NCBI RefSeq assembly: GCF_001027285.1
Contig: NZ_CP011509.1
Coordinates: forward strand, 2,550,501-2,614,500
DNA length: 64,000 nucleotides
Source of the DNA: Archangium gephyra
GTDB lineage: Bacteria; Myxococcota; Myxococcia; Myxococcales; Myxococcaceae
Direction: 5' to 3'
The translations under genes and the position numbers were made by a program. The notes under the pieces were generated by a model, which was not told where the DNA came from, did not search any database, and saw only the letters and a list, made by a program, of their open reading frames with translations. Each line of letters starts with the position of its first letter. Positions within the stretch are counted from its first letter, which is position 1. Of the stretch, positions 50,776 through 59,378 are shown in pieces.

Positions 50776-52694
50776 GGCTGGGCTTTCCGAAGAGTTCGGA
50801 CCCAGTATGCCTCGTCTTGACCCGAGACGAGACGGAACACCAGGGCCTCCGTGGCAGGCAGGCGTTGGGAGAAGCGGCCCTTGGCGTCGAGCTTCACCGC
50901 CTGCCCATTGAGGAAGAGCCGGGAGCCGCGGGGCACCACGCCCTCCACCGGAATCCCCTCGCGTCCGACGCGCTCACCCGGGCGGGGACGGCTGAGCGCC
51001 AGCCCCCTGCGCTCGTTGTCATACACCAGCTCCAGCTTGTTCATCCGGCCGCCCGCCAGCTCGTCTCCCCCAGGGCCGAGCGCCGCCACGTACCAGAGGT
51101 AGCGCCCTTCGCCGAGCGTGCCGGGCTCCAGGCTGTACTGGTTCTGGTTCGTCACCCGCTGCAGGAGCGGCGTCTGGACGTCGGCGGCGCGGTAGATGCG
51201 CAGCTGATACGAGCGCGCCCCCGGCCGGGGCTCGAAGCTGAAGTGCAGCGAGGGCACCGCGCTCTGGAAGTAGATCGTGGCCTTGAGCCCGGTTTCGAGC
51301 ACCTCGGCCTTCGGGTTCGAGTCCGCCAGCGCCGAGCGGCCGCGATCCGGCTGGAACCGGGCCGAGCCCTGCGCGCGCACGGTCCCGTCCTCACCGAGGA
51401 AGCGCCAGTGCAGCTCGCCCCGGGTCGGCGGTTCCACTCGCACCCAGTCCGCGCCCACGCGCCCCGCGAGCAGCGGCTCCCGGAAGGAGGGTTCCTCCGC
51501 CACCTCCACCCGGAGGGGCGCTTCGGACGCGGAGGGCACCTGGATCCCCACCTCGCCGGGCCCATCGGTGAACACGCGCACGCCCTTCGCATCCGGAGGC
51601 AGCAGGGGCTGGGGCGCCGAGGCCTGCTCGGCCCGCGGAGACTCCGAGGCGCGGCGGACTCCTTCGCCTGCCTTGAGGAGGGTGGTCTTTCCATCGGCCA
51701 CCAGCTCGGCCTGCCCGGTGAGGACGGTGACGGTGGCGCCTGCTTCGGGATGGCTCACGGAGATGGTGCTCTGCTCGGAGACCTTGAGCTCGAGCTCACC
51801 GCGAGCGTCCGCCAGCTTCAGCGACTGCTGGCCCTCGCCGAACAGGAGCCGCGCCTTTCCGCGGTTGAGCTTCAGCGTGTAGGAGCTCTGGTCTCCCCGC
51901 CGGGAGGCCTCCTGGATCATCCCGGTGGTGTCCCCGGCGAGGCTCACCTGCAGCGACCTGGAGGACAGGCGGGCGCTGGAGTTCGCGGGGATCTCGAACG
52001 CCGCGCCACGACCGAGCTCCCGGCTCTGAGCGGGGGCCACGTCGGAGAAGGTGCTGTCCTGGGCGCCACGCACGCGGGCCTTGCCGCCCTGGGGCTTGAG
52101 GGTGAAGACGAGCTCCTCCGCGACCATGGGCGTCGAGGCTTGCCTGGGCTTGCTGAGCGAGAGCGCGAGCTCCTCGCCCGCCACGACCTGGAGGGGCTTG
52201 CCCTGTGGATCGAGCACGCGGATGTCGCCGTACTGGAGCGTCAGCCTGGGATCCTTCTCGCGCAGGTCGAACACCATCTCCGATGCGGTGACCAGCTCCG
52301 CCCGGCCGAAGCGGCCCGTGACGGTGAGCCCGTTGCCGCCGGTCTTCGGCGAGGTCGAGACGATCCTCCCTTCCTCCAGCTCCAGGGTGAGCGCTCCCGG
52401 CGTGCCGTTCACCCGGAAGCGGCTGTTCTCGGCCACCTCCACCTCGGTGCCGTTGACGTAGCGCACGCGCGCGGTGCTCCCGGGACCGGTCACCACGCTC
52501 TCGCCCGGGTAGAGCGGCTCGTCCGTGCGGCCGGGGCGGGAGGCCGCGTCCTGCTGCACCGTGACCTGGCCCTGGAGCTGGATGAGCTTGGCCAGCTCCG
52601 GCGCGCCGGGTCCGGCGGGGGGCTTCTTGTCACACCCCCCGCATCCTCCCAGGAGGAGCAGGAGGAGCGGAAGCGTGAGGGTGAGGACGCGCAC
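50772..52694 (-). CDS. FecR-domain lipoprotein
   Basis: 640 aa with lipoprotein leader LLLLLLGGC. The N-terminal 120 residues carry a FecR domain (GQVTVQQDA, YPGESVVTGPGSTARVRYVN, GTEVEVAENS). Several further FecR-like strands and C-terminal Ig-like or PEGA-like segments (EGIPVEGVVPRGSRLFLNG) follow. Here it is not linked to a TonB receptor or ECF sigma but to a kinase, an arrangement seen in myxobacterial surface operons. It overlaps the kinase gene downstream and lies 4 nt from the PEGA-like gene upstream. Confidence 0.82.
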   Translation of the reverse strand: MRVLTLTLPLLLLLLGGCGGCDKKPPAGPGAPELAKLIQLQGQVTVQQDAASRPGRTDEPLYPGESVVTGPGSTARVRYVNGTEVEVAENSRFRVNGTPGALTLELEEGRIVSTSPKTGGNGLTVTGRFGRAELVTASEMVFDLREKDPRLTLQYGDIRVLDPQGKPLQVVAGEELALSLSKPRQASTPMVAEELVFTLKPQGGKARVRGAQDSTFSDVAPAQSRELGRGAAFEIPANSSARLSSRSLQVSLAGDTTGMIQEASRRGDQSSYTLKLNRGKARLLFGEGQQSLKLADARGELELKVSEQSTISVSHPEAGATVTVLTGQAELVADGKTTLLKAGEGVRRASESPRAEQASAPQPLLPPDAKGVRVFTDGPGEVGIQVPSASEAPLRVEVAEEPSFREPLLAGRVGADWVRVEPPTRGELHWRFLGEDGTVRAQGSARFQPDRGRSALADSNPKAEVLETGLKATIYFQSAVPSLHFSFEPRPGARSYQLRIYRAADVQTPLLQRVTNQNQYSLEPGTLGEGRYLWYVAALGPGGDELAGGRMNKLELVYDNERRGLALSRPRPGERVGREGIPVEGVVPRGSRLFLNGQAVKLDAKGRFSQRLPATEALVFRLVSGQDEAYWVRTLRKAQP

Positions 52695-52697
52695 GGC

Positions 52698-53525
52698 TCA
52701 ATTCTCCACAGGTGACAGATCCACGTAGAACAGCGCCTGATCTCCGGCGCCCACGTCCACCACCTTCGTCTGCGGAACGTAGCCGCGTGCCTCGAAGGTG
52801 ACGTGATAGCGGCCCGCGGGCAGGCGGAACTCGAAGTCTCCCGTCGCGCGGGTGCGAGCACTCAGCCTGGCCTCCTCGACACGCAGGGTGGCCTGGACGG
52901 GGCGCCCCTGGGTGGAGCGCACGCGCCCGCGCAACCAGGCCCGTACCTCCGCGTCCTTCTGCAGGGTGAGCTCCACCGAGGCCTCTCCATGGGAGGGCAC
53001 GACCACCACCTCCTCCTGCGGCCGGACTCCCGTGCCGGCGAGCTTCAAGGTGACGGGGCCCGGGCCCGCCTCGGGCACCACGAAGAAGCCGTCCGCATCG
53101 CTCCGGGCGACCACCTGACCGCCGAGCTGCACCTCGATATCGGCCACGGGCACCTTCGTGCCCTCACGGCCCTGATCCCACAGGAGCCGGCCCTTCACGG
53201 TGCCGGGACCTGGGATGCGCTCGAGCGGCAGGAACACACTGGCCTGGCCTCCCGGGGGCACGCGCACCTGGTGCTCCACGGGTTGATAGCCCTCGGCCGA
53301 GGCGGTGAGGGTCACCTGGCCCGAGGCGAGCCCCTCCACGCGGAAGGCCTCCCCCGCGGCGATGGCTTGCTTGCCACCGGCCTGGACGCGCGGGCTCTTC
53401 AGCGGCAGGGAAGGGTGGGGCCGCAGGGTGATCCACACCGTCCCGGACGTCTCCGGCGTGGGCGCGGCGGCCAGGGCGACGGTGCTCAGCAGCGCGAGCA
53501 CGAGTGTCATGGCACGGGTTCTCAT
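52698..53525 (-). CDS. exported PEGA/carboxypeptidase-regulatory-like protein
   Basis: 275 aa with a signal peptide (AMTLVLALLSTVALAAA). Repeated Ig-like beta modules follow: VEGLASGQVTLTASAEGYQP, VKGRLLWDQG..VPVADIEVQLGG..DADGFFVVP, and LRGRVRSTQGRPVQATLRVE ending in GRYHVTFEARGYVP. These are the PEGA and CarboxypepD_reg patterns. No catalysis is expected; it is probably a surface or periplasmic structural protein of the same operon. ATG overlaps the previous stop by 4 nt. Confidence 0.8.
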   Translation of the reverse strand: MRTRAMTLVLALLSTVALAAAPTPETSGTVWITLRPHPSLPLKSPRVQAGGKQAIAAGEAFRVEGLASGQVTLTASAEGYQPVEHQVRVPPGGQASVFLPLERIPGPGTVKGRLLWDQGREGTKVPVADIEVQLGGQVVARSDADGFFVVPEAGPGPVTLKLAGTGVRPQEEVVVVPSHGEASVELTLQKDAEVRAWLRGRVRSTQGRPVQATLRVEEARLSARTRATGDFEFRLPAGRYHVTFEARGYVPQTKVVDVGAGDQALFYVDLSPVEN

Positions 53526-54952
53526 GGGCGCGGCCCCCCTCCGAGCGTGAGCTGGTAGCCCACGCCGACGGACAACCCACCCAGGTTGCCGCTCACCTGC
53601 TTGCTTCCCGGCGCGTAGCCCCACTGCACCTGTCCGGCCACGCGGCCCGGGCCCAGCCTCCACGCGAAACCGGCTCCCACCGTCACGTTGGGGCCCGTCG
53701 AGCGGAGCTCCTGGGTGACGGTGCCTTCCTGGCTCTTCAGCTCCACCTCGCCCCGCATGCCCAGGACGCCCGCGCTCGCGTCCGCGAAGAGCAGGCCCCG
53801 TGACAGGACCGGGTGGCTCCAGCGGGCCCCGAGCCGGAGGGCTCCCCCGCCGAGGGTGAACGACTTGGTGACCGGGTTGGGTCCGTCCGCCGCGAGGAGG
53901 GTGCTCACCGTGGCGTTGCCGCGCCATTCGGCCTGCACCAGCGCCTCCACGGGGAGCGTGGCGAGCCGGAGCGCGCCCTCGAGCTGGAGTCCCGCGCCAT
54001 TGGACCGGGCGGCGTTGCTGTGCACGAACAGGAAGGCGCCCAGCGTGGGCTGCCAGGGCGAGCCCGGGGAAGGGGGGTGCTGCCCGGTGGAGGCAACCAG
54101 GGCGGGGTCCTCCGGCCGCGCCGGCGTGCCCGGTGACACCGGACGAGGCTCGACCTGGAGCGTGAACGAGCGCTCGGTCTCACCGAGCGGTGAGGCGGAG
54201 ACGTTCACCGGAGCCGTGCTCGCGGGGGTGAAGGGGACCTCGAAGACGCCGCCCTCCTTCGCTTCAATGGGGCCGAGCGTGCCCTGCTCGGCGCTCACGG
54301 CGAGGGGCGGGAGCGCGACGGCGGGGTTGCCGCTGTCATCCACGACGAATCCCTGAAGCCGGACGGGCTGCCCCTGGAGCGCGGTCTCCGTCGCCACGAG
54401 GTGGATGCGGGAGAACCTGGGCTCGGGGAGCGGCACGGTCTGCGTGCGGCTCTTGCCCGAGCGCTCACGGAGGGTCACCTGCGCGCTCACGACTCCGGGC
54501 GGAAGCTGGACCGGCACCACGGCCTCTCCGTTCGAAGCCGCGACCACGGGCCCGTAGGAGGCGGCTCCTATCGAGACCTGCACCCGCGAGCGAGGCGGCG
54601 CCTTGACCCGGAGCGGGTAGGGGCCGTGGACGGGCAGGGCGAGCCACGTCCCGGAACCGCGGTTTCCCCGCTTCACCGTCGCATGGAACAGGGCCACCAG
54701 GGGGCCTTGCCGCGAGGGCGGCCGGTAGGTGGCGTGGAACGTCCCGTCCCGCGCGAGCACGGGCTCGGTGACGGAGCCGGCGTTGACGCTCAGTGAGACC
54801 CGCGCGTCACTCAGCGCATGGCCCGCCTCATCGAGCACGCTGAGCTCGATCCGCGCGCTGTCCTCGGAGGTGACGAAAGGCTTGTCGGAACGCAGCGCGA
54901 CAGCCTGACCCGTCATGGTCAGAACCAGGAGAGTGAGTGTTGCTGCCGACAT
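53522..54952 (-). CDS. Ig-like plus outer-membrane-barrel protein
   Basis: 476 aa with a signal peptide (LTLLVLTMTGQAVA). Residues 20-290 are Ig/invasin-like (ELSVLDEAGHALSDARVSLS, LQGFVVDDSGNPAVALPPLA). After a Pro-rich linker, the last 170 residues show alternating amphipathic strands typical of an 8-10-stranded barrel (GALRLGARWSHPVLSRGLLF, VGAGFAWRLGPGRVAGQVQW), ending VGVGYQLTLGGG. The barrel would anchor the Ig part at the outer membrane. It is 5 nt from the upstream MYXO-CTERM gene. Confidence 0.75.
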   Translation of the reverse strand: MSAATLTLLVLTMTGQAVALRSDKPFVTSEDSARIELSVLDEAGHALSDARVSLSVNAGSVTEPVLARDGTFHATYRPPSRQGPLVALFHATVKRGNRGSGTWLALPVHGPYPLRVKAPPRSRVQVSIGAASYGPVVAASNGEAVVPVQLPPGVVSAQVTLRERSGKSRTQTVPLPEPRFSRIHLVATETALQGQPVRLQGFVVDDSGNPAVALPPLAVSAEQGTLGPIEAKEGGVFEVPFTPASTAPVNVSASPLGETERSFTLQVEPRPVSPGTPARPEDPALVASTGQHPPSPGSPWQPTLGAFLFVHSNAARSNGAGLQLEGALRLATLPVEALVQAEWRGNATVSTLLAADGPNPVTKSFTLGGGALRLGARWSHPVLSRGLLFADASAGVLGMRGEVELKSQEGTVTQELRSTGPNVTVGAGFAWRLGPGRVAGQVQWGYAPGSKQVSGNLGGLSVGVGYQLTLGGGPRP

Positions 54953-54957
54953 GACGC

Positions 54958-56871
54958 CTAGGGGTCGATCCTTTCGCCTCGGCGCAGTCTACGCAATCCC
55001 CCCCTTTGACGCGATGCCACCCCGAGCAGGGCCAGCCAGGTGGCGAGTTGCCCCGGCAGGCCGCCGGTATGGCAACCGCACCCGACGTCCACACCCAGGT
55101 CCTTTTGTTGGAAGTCCACGCGCTCCATCTGGGTGAGCAGGGCTCCCTCCGGGTCCACGACCCAGACCTTCGTGCCCACCGTCTGCTGGAGTTGGGTCGT
55201 CGTCTGGGCGGTGACCTTGACCGTCAGCGGCGAGCCCTTGCGCAACTCCGGGAGCTCGAAACCGCCTCCCCTGGCCGGTAGGGCCTGGCCGCTGGAGCTC
55301 GCCCCGGTCACCGTCAGGCCCTGGGGCTCCAGCATCAGCACGCCGCTCGTCAAGGTCAGGTCTCCCTCGGTCGACACCTCCACCTCGAACTCGACCAGCT
55401 CGCCGGGCTCGGCGACCAGGCTGTCCGCCGAGGTCAGCACCGAGAGCTTCGCGAGGGTCGAGCACTGCGCCAGGACGAGCCGCTTGACCTGCTCGCCGCT
55501 CGGCTTCTTCAGCACCTCGTTGTCGATGAGCGGCCAGACGGCCAGGGTCTTGGATGCATCGGAGGGGCACTCGGGCAGGCTGACGGAGGTCTTCCACCGG
55601 CCGGGAGCCTCCTCGACGGGCGGGGTGACGCTCAGGGGCGGATTGGCCGCGAAGGAGAGGAGCTTGCCCGCGGGCAGCGTCGCCGGGTCTCCACACTGGT
55701 CACGCAGGGTGAGCTGGGCGGTGAGCTGTCCACTGCGGAGGAGCAGCGCAGCGGGCTCCGTGGTGCTCTCGCTGAACGAGAAGCTCGAGGTTTGAGCGCT
55801 GGGAGTCCCCGCCTGGAAGTGGAGGGTGAGCGGTGCCCTGGCGGCGACGCCGGAGACGGTGAACTCGACGTCCTCTGGCTTCGTATTCTTCCAGACCACC
55901 TGCGAGATGCTCGCCAGGGTGCCCCTGACACATGGGGGGGAGTACACCGCCCGCTCGAGGGTGCTTCTGACGAAGGTGGCCGAGCTGCCCGGTGCCGTGC
56001 AGAGCGTCACCGTGGCGGCGGGTACTTCCGTCACGGGATTCTCCCAGGCGTCCTCGGCCTTGAGCACGAGCGTCGCCTCCGAGCAGGTCGGCGTCGGGTC
56101 CGGGGAGGTGGTGAACAGCTTCACGCGAGCGAACGGGCCGGCGCTGACCACGGTGGAGGCACTCCCCGTGAGGTTCTGGCCCGTCACATCCGTGACGGTG
56201 AGTGTCTTGAGCTCCGGAGAGGCGCTCAAGAAGGTGATGGGGAACTCCAGCGGCGTCGCCTGCTCGGCGGTGAAGGAGACGTCCGTGTCAGGTGGGAGCA
56301 CCGCCCGGAGAACCGTCGTCTCGAAGTGCACCCGGCCGGTGTAGTCGGTGCGGTTGCCGGACGCGTCCACCGGGAGCACCTGGAGGGTGTAGCCGGTTCC
56401 GGCGACCGTCGCCGAGTCGAGAGCGACGGTGAAGCGCACGGGCGGGCCAGGCGTCACGGTGATGCTCGGGACGTGGGATTTGATGGTGGGGGTGTTGAGG
56501 TCCTGGACCAACAACTCCCACAGGCCGTACGACTGGAACGTGACGAGGAACTCCCTCGAGCCGCGGTCCACGGAGGGGTTGAAGGTGTATCTGGCGGGCA
56601 GCAGCGCGCGAGGGGCCGTGGAGGAGAACTGGATGGTGCCGGCGTAGTCCGGATCGACGGTGCCAGTCATGGTCTTCGCTGTCACCGTCACCCGGAGTGC
56701 CACACCCGCCGGCACCGAGGTGCCCGTGGTCAGACCCTCGATCGCGAAGGAGGCCGTGGCGGTGGCGGGGAGGCTGGTCGCCGCCACGGAGAGCAGGGGC
56801 ATGCCGGCCACCAGCAAGAGAAGCAGCAGCAGACAGCTCGTGCGGAGACGACGGCTCTGGGCCTGGGTCAT
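54958..56871 (-). CDS. Ig-like surface protein with MYXO-CTERM-like tail
   Basis: 637 aa. Signal-anchor LLLLLLVAGMPLLSVAAT is near the N-terminus. Several filamin/invasin-like domains follow (GVALRVTVTAKTMTGTVDPD, PVDASGNRTDYTGRVHFETT, VLKAEDAWENPVTEVPAATV), and a conserved-repeat DUF11-like segment lies near 520-590. The last 40 residues, GCGCHTGGLPGQLATWLALL then an Arg-rich end, have the Cys-Gly-Cys, hydrophobic helix and basic tail of the MYXO-CTERM sorting signal. First gene of the five-gene surface operon. Confidence 0.82.
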   Translation of the reverse strand: MTQAQSRRLRTSCLLLLLLLVAGMPLLSVAATSLPATATASFAIEGLTTGTSVPAGVALRVTVTAKTMTGTVDPDYAGTIQFSSTAPRALLPARYTFNPSVDRGSREFLVTFQSYGLWELLVQDLNTPTIKSHVPSITVTPGPPVRFTVALDSATVAGTGYTLQVLPVDASGNRTDYTGRVHFETTVLRAVLPPDTDVSFTAEQATPLEFPITFLSASPELKTLTVTDVTGQNLTGSASTVVSAGPFARVKLFTTSPDPTPTCSEATLVLKAEDAWENPVTEVPAATVTLCTAPGSSATFVRSTLERAVYSPPCVRGTLASISQVVWKNTKPEDVEFTVSGVAARAPLTLHFQAGTPSAQTSSFSFSESTTEPAALLLRSGQLTAQLTLRDQCGDPATLPAGKLLSFAANPPLSVTPPVEEAPGRWKTSVSLPECPSDASKTLAVWPLIDNEVLKKPSGEQVKRLVLAQCSTLAKLSVLTSADSLVAEPGELVEFEVEVSTEGDLTLTSGVLMLEPQGLTVTGASSSGQALPARGGGFELPELRKGSPLTVKVTAQTTTQLQQTVGTKVWVVDPEGALLTQMERVDFQQKDLGVDVGCGCHTGGLPGQLATWLALLGVASRQRGGLRRLRRGERIDP

Positions 56872-56969
56872 CGTTCGGTCCGGGGAGCGCCAGGCAGCAC
56901 GAGTCTGCTCAGCGGGGGGGGGACCATCGTAGGGACGGGTTCATGGCTGTTGCAACCAACGGTGCGTTG

Positions 56970-57055
56970 CGTCCTCGGCGCTTCGGCGGTGCCAGGGCCT
57001 CCAGTCGCGGGTGTTGCCGCACGTGAAGGGAGCACGCGGGGGGCGCGCGATTCGG
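56970..57055 (+). mobile_element. IS91-like transposase relic
   Basis: Plus strand reads RRCQGLQSRVLPHVKGARGG then RAI, a degenerate copy of CPRCGGRLRVLAYVKGAxGVRAI. The remaining 57056-57246 contains GGTGA/TCACC inverted repeats but no gene. Confidence 0.45.
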
Positions 57056-57246
57056 GTGGTGACTGCGCTCACCAGGTAGTGACTGCCGTCACCAGTCACC
57101 GAGGGCAGGGCTGGCCGGCGGCTCCTGCAAGTCCGCGAAAACCCGAGGGCGTGCCTGGGGCCGAGGGCTCGGAACGGTTGGCACGCTCGATGCTCTACGG
57201 GTGAGCACGCCGCTGCCCCCCTTCGCTGACTTCCAAGGAAACGCCC

Positions 57247-58230
57247 ATGAAGATCCCGTTCCGCACCCCGTCGCTGCCGTCGCTGAGGACGAATGAGCTC
57301 ACTCCGAAGACGCCCCGGAGCGCGCCCACCTCGCCCGTGCAGCCGCGCACCCTGCCCACCCGCCCCTCGGTGCCCACGCCGGAGCAACTCCAGGCCGGGA
57401 AGAACAACCTGAAGCCGGCCGACTACGGCGTCGTGCACCCGAACCTGCAGGGCATCCGCACTCGCCGGGACAACCTCCAGTCGGGGCACCAGTTCGCCGA
57501 CTTCACGAGTGACGTGCGCCACTCGGCGGGCGAGCTGATGAGCAAGCCCAACGGCAACCGGCTGCTGACGGAGCTCAACGGCCGCACGAATGCCGTCAAC
57601 CCTGGCCAGGTGGGTACCCTGAACAAGCCGCTGACGGTGGCGGACGTCTACTCGGGCCGCAACGAGCGCATCCCGAACGCCAACGCCCCGCGGCACGACG
57701 GCACCTACGGCGGCATCCAGCAGGCGTACCGTTACGACGGCAAGCCTGGCCCCGGGCTGCCCAGCACCCTCAAGTACGACGATCGCTTCAGCGAGCAGAA
57801 CCCGGGGACCCGCTTCAACAGCCTGGGCCACGAGTCGGTCCACGCCTGGCGCAATGCCAATGGCCTCGCCGTCAGCCCGCTGGAGGTCAGCCCGCGCAGG
57901 AACGATCCCCTCATCCAGAACAATGATCCCATTGTCGGCAAGGTCATCGGCCACCACTCGCACATGCAGGAGGAGTTCGAGACCGTCGGCATGAAGCCCA
58001 CCCCGCACAGCCCCAATCGTGATGGGTGGACGCCCAACGAGAACCAGATCCGCCGGGAGCACGGGCTCCCCCTGCGCAACGATTACTCGGGAGAGACCCC
58101 GGCCAAGGTCGATACCCTGACGAACAACATCAACGTGGGGCTGCTGGATCAGCGCAGCTGGGCCAACAAGCTGTGGGACCGCAACCCCGAGCCGCCGCTC
58201 CAGTCCATGATTGACCACCTGGAGAAGTGA
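57247..58230 (+). CDS. M91-family (NleD-like) zinc metallopeptidase
   Basis: 327 aa. A Pro/Arg-rich N-terminus (residues 1-45) is followed by an M91-type domain. The zinc motif is in LGHESVHAWRNANGLAVSP (HExxH), and a downstream EEFETVGMKP supplies the likely third ligand. EIR/REHGLPLRNDY-like C-terminal sequence (NQIRREHGLPLRNDY) is also typical. M91 members include the host-kinase-cleaving effector NleD. No signal peptide or adjoining secretion or immunity gene is seen, so delivery is unknown. Confidence 0.8.
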   Translation: MKIPFRTPSLPSLRTNELTPKTPRSAPTSPVQPRTLPTRPSVPTPEQLQAGKNNLKPADYGVVHPNLQGIRTRRDNLQSGHQFADFTSDVRHSAGELMSKPNGNRLLTELNGRTNAVNPGQVGTLNKPLTVADVYSGRNERIPNANAPRHDGTYGGIQQAYRYDGKPGPGLPSTLKYDDRFSEQNPGTRFNSLGHESVHAWRNANGLAVSPLEVSPRRNDPLIQNNDPIVGKVIGHHSHMQEEFETVGMKPTPHSPNRDGWTPNENQIRREHGLPLRNDYSGETPAKVDTLTNNINVGLLDQRSWANKLWDRNPEPPLQSMIDHLEK

Positions 58231-58249
58231 GCGCGCGCCGCGCCGGCAA

Positions 58250-58672
58250 TCAGTTGTCGCGAACCCAGGACCGGAACATGCCGAACAGCCACAAGGCGCC
58301 GACGAACAGGAAGGCGCCCGACAGGCCCCAGAGTTGTCCCGCGTCCCCGTAGCGCGCGGTACCGGCCGGGTCGTGCCGCCAGTACAGGAGCTTGACGGTT
58401 GTCCCCGGCCGACGGTTGGTCGGCTGCCCATTGTAGAGGGTGGTGGTGTGCTCGGTGCCGTCTGAATCCGAGAACGTGAGCACCTCCGGGTAGCCAATGA
58501 ACGTCTGGTATTGGCCGTCCCCCCGGCTGCTCGAGGAGACCACCACTCCGTGCGCCGCCTTGGCGTGCAATACGAACCGGGAGGTGCGAAGGAAACCGAA
58601 GCCGCCCACCGCCAAGAAGGGCACGGCGATGACGAGCAGGGCCCAGGCACGGCTATTATCGACAGTGGCCAT
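58250..58672 (-). CDS. DUF3592 membrane protein
   Basis: 140 aa with an N-terminal transmembrane helix (ALLVIAVPFLAVGGFGFL), a beta-rich external domain containing the DUF3592 pattern (AHGVVVSSSSRGDGQYQTFI, GTTVKLLYWRHDPAGTARYG), and a second helix (LSGAFLFVGALWLFGMFRSW). Function of the family is unknown. It is convergent with the M91 gene and 43 nt from the TetR gene stop. Confidence 0.8.
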   Translation of the reverse strand: MATVDNSRAWALLVIAVPFLAVGGFGFLRTSRFVLHAKAAHGVVVSSSSRGDGQYQTFIGYPEVLTFSDSDGTEHTTTLYNGQPTNRRPGTTVKLLYWRHDPAGTARYGDAGQLWGLSGAFLFVGALWLFGMFRSWVRDN

Positions 58673-58715
58673 TGCGTCAGCCTAGCAGCGGGGTTCTCCT
58701 TTTCCTCGAGCGGTC

Positions 58716-59300
58716 TCAACGCGAGGTCAGGAGCGTCAACAACTCCTCCCAGACCGAGGGGGAGGTCGGCTCGGCGCCGCTGGCCGTGCGGGCGAACTCT
58801 CCAAGCAGCGCGAGGTAGAGCGCGCGCGTGCGGTGCCGCGCGGAGGCCGCGGACAGTCCCATCTCTCGCAGGAGTCCCTCGACGAAGCCCTCTCGCGTGC
58901 GATCGACCCGGGCCACGGCCTCTCCCGCCTCGGGGCTCGTGGCTCCCCACGCGCGCACGGCTCCTTCGAGGCTTCCATGCGCGCTTTCCCGGCAGATGGC
59001 CATGAGCAGGGTGAGTTGCTCGCGCGCCGGCGCACCACTGCCTCGCAGCCGTTCGATGATCTGGTGCGTCCCTTCGCCCTCCCATCGCGCGAGCATCCGC
59101 CGGAGCAGGTCTCCACGATCCACGAAGTGCCAGTAGAAGCTTCCCTTGGTGACGCCGAGGCCGGCGGCCAGGGGCTCCACCCGTACCGCCTCCACCCCAC
59201 CACGGACCAGCGCGTCGAACCCGGCGCGTACCCAGTGCTCCGGCCCCAGCTTGTCCGCCACCTTGCGTCTGGCCCGAGCCTTCTTCACCCCTGACACCAT
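58716..59300 (-). CDS. TetR-family repressor
   Basis: 194 aa. The TetR helix-turn-helix is visible: DALVRGGVEAVRVEPLAAGL followed by GVTKGSFYWHFVDRGDLL. The C-terminal ligand domain is all-helical. The start codon is embedded in an ATACG-N4-CGTAT inverted repeat, so it likely represses itself and the divergent DUF3995 gene. The ATG at 59300 is fixed by the HTH distance, although the frame is open further upstream. Confidence 0.92.
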   Translation of the reverse strand: MVSGVKKARARRKVADKLGPEHWVRAGFDALVRGGVEAVRVEPLAAGLGVTKGSFYWHFVDRGDLLRRMLARWEGEGTHQIIERLRGSGAPAREQLTLLMAICRESAHGSLEGAVRAWGATSPEAGEAVARVDRTREGFVEGLLREMGLSAASARHRTRALYLALLGEFARTASGAEPTSPSVWEELLTLLTSR

Positions 59301-59312
59301 ACGCCACCGTAT
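59299..59312. promoter_or_regulatory. TetR operator 1
   Basis: Inverted repeat ATACG-CCAC-CGTAT overlapping the tetR start codon. Confidence 0.6.
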
Positions 59313-59339
59313 TGACAGGGTCCAGCGTCCCGGTGAATG

Positions 59340-59361
59340 CTCCATACGCATCCGTATGGAG
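59340..59361. promoter_or_regulatory. TetR operator 2
   Basis: Perfect palindrome CTCCATACG-CATC-CGTATGGAG just before the DUF3995 gene. It contains the same ATACG-N4-CGTAT core as operator 1. Confidence 0.75.
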
Positions 59362-59378
59362 TCTGGAGGCTTCCCGCC

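Noticed and set aside
57056..57110. GGTGACTGCGCTCACC/GTGACTGCCGTCAC repeats as an operator
   Set aside because: Imperfect inverted repeats downstream of an IS relic and far from the M91 start; no regulator gene nearby uses such a site as far as I can see.
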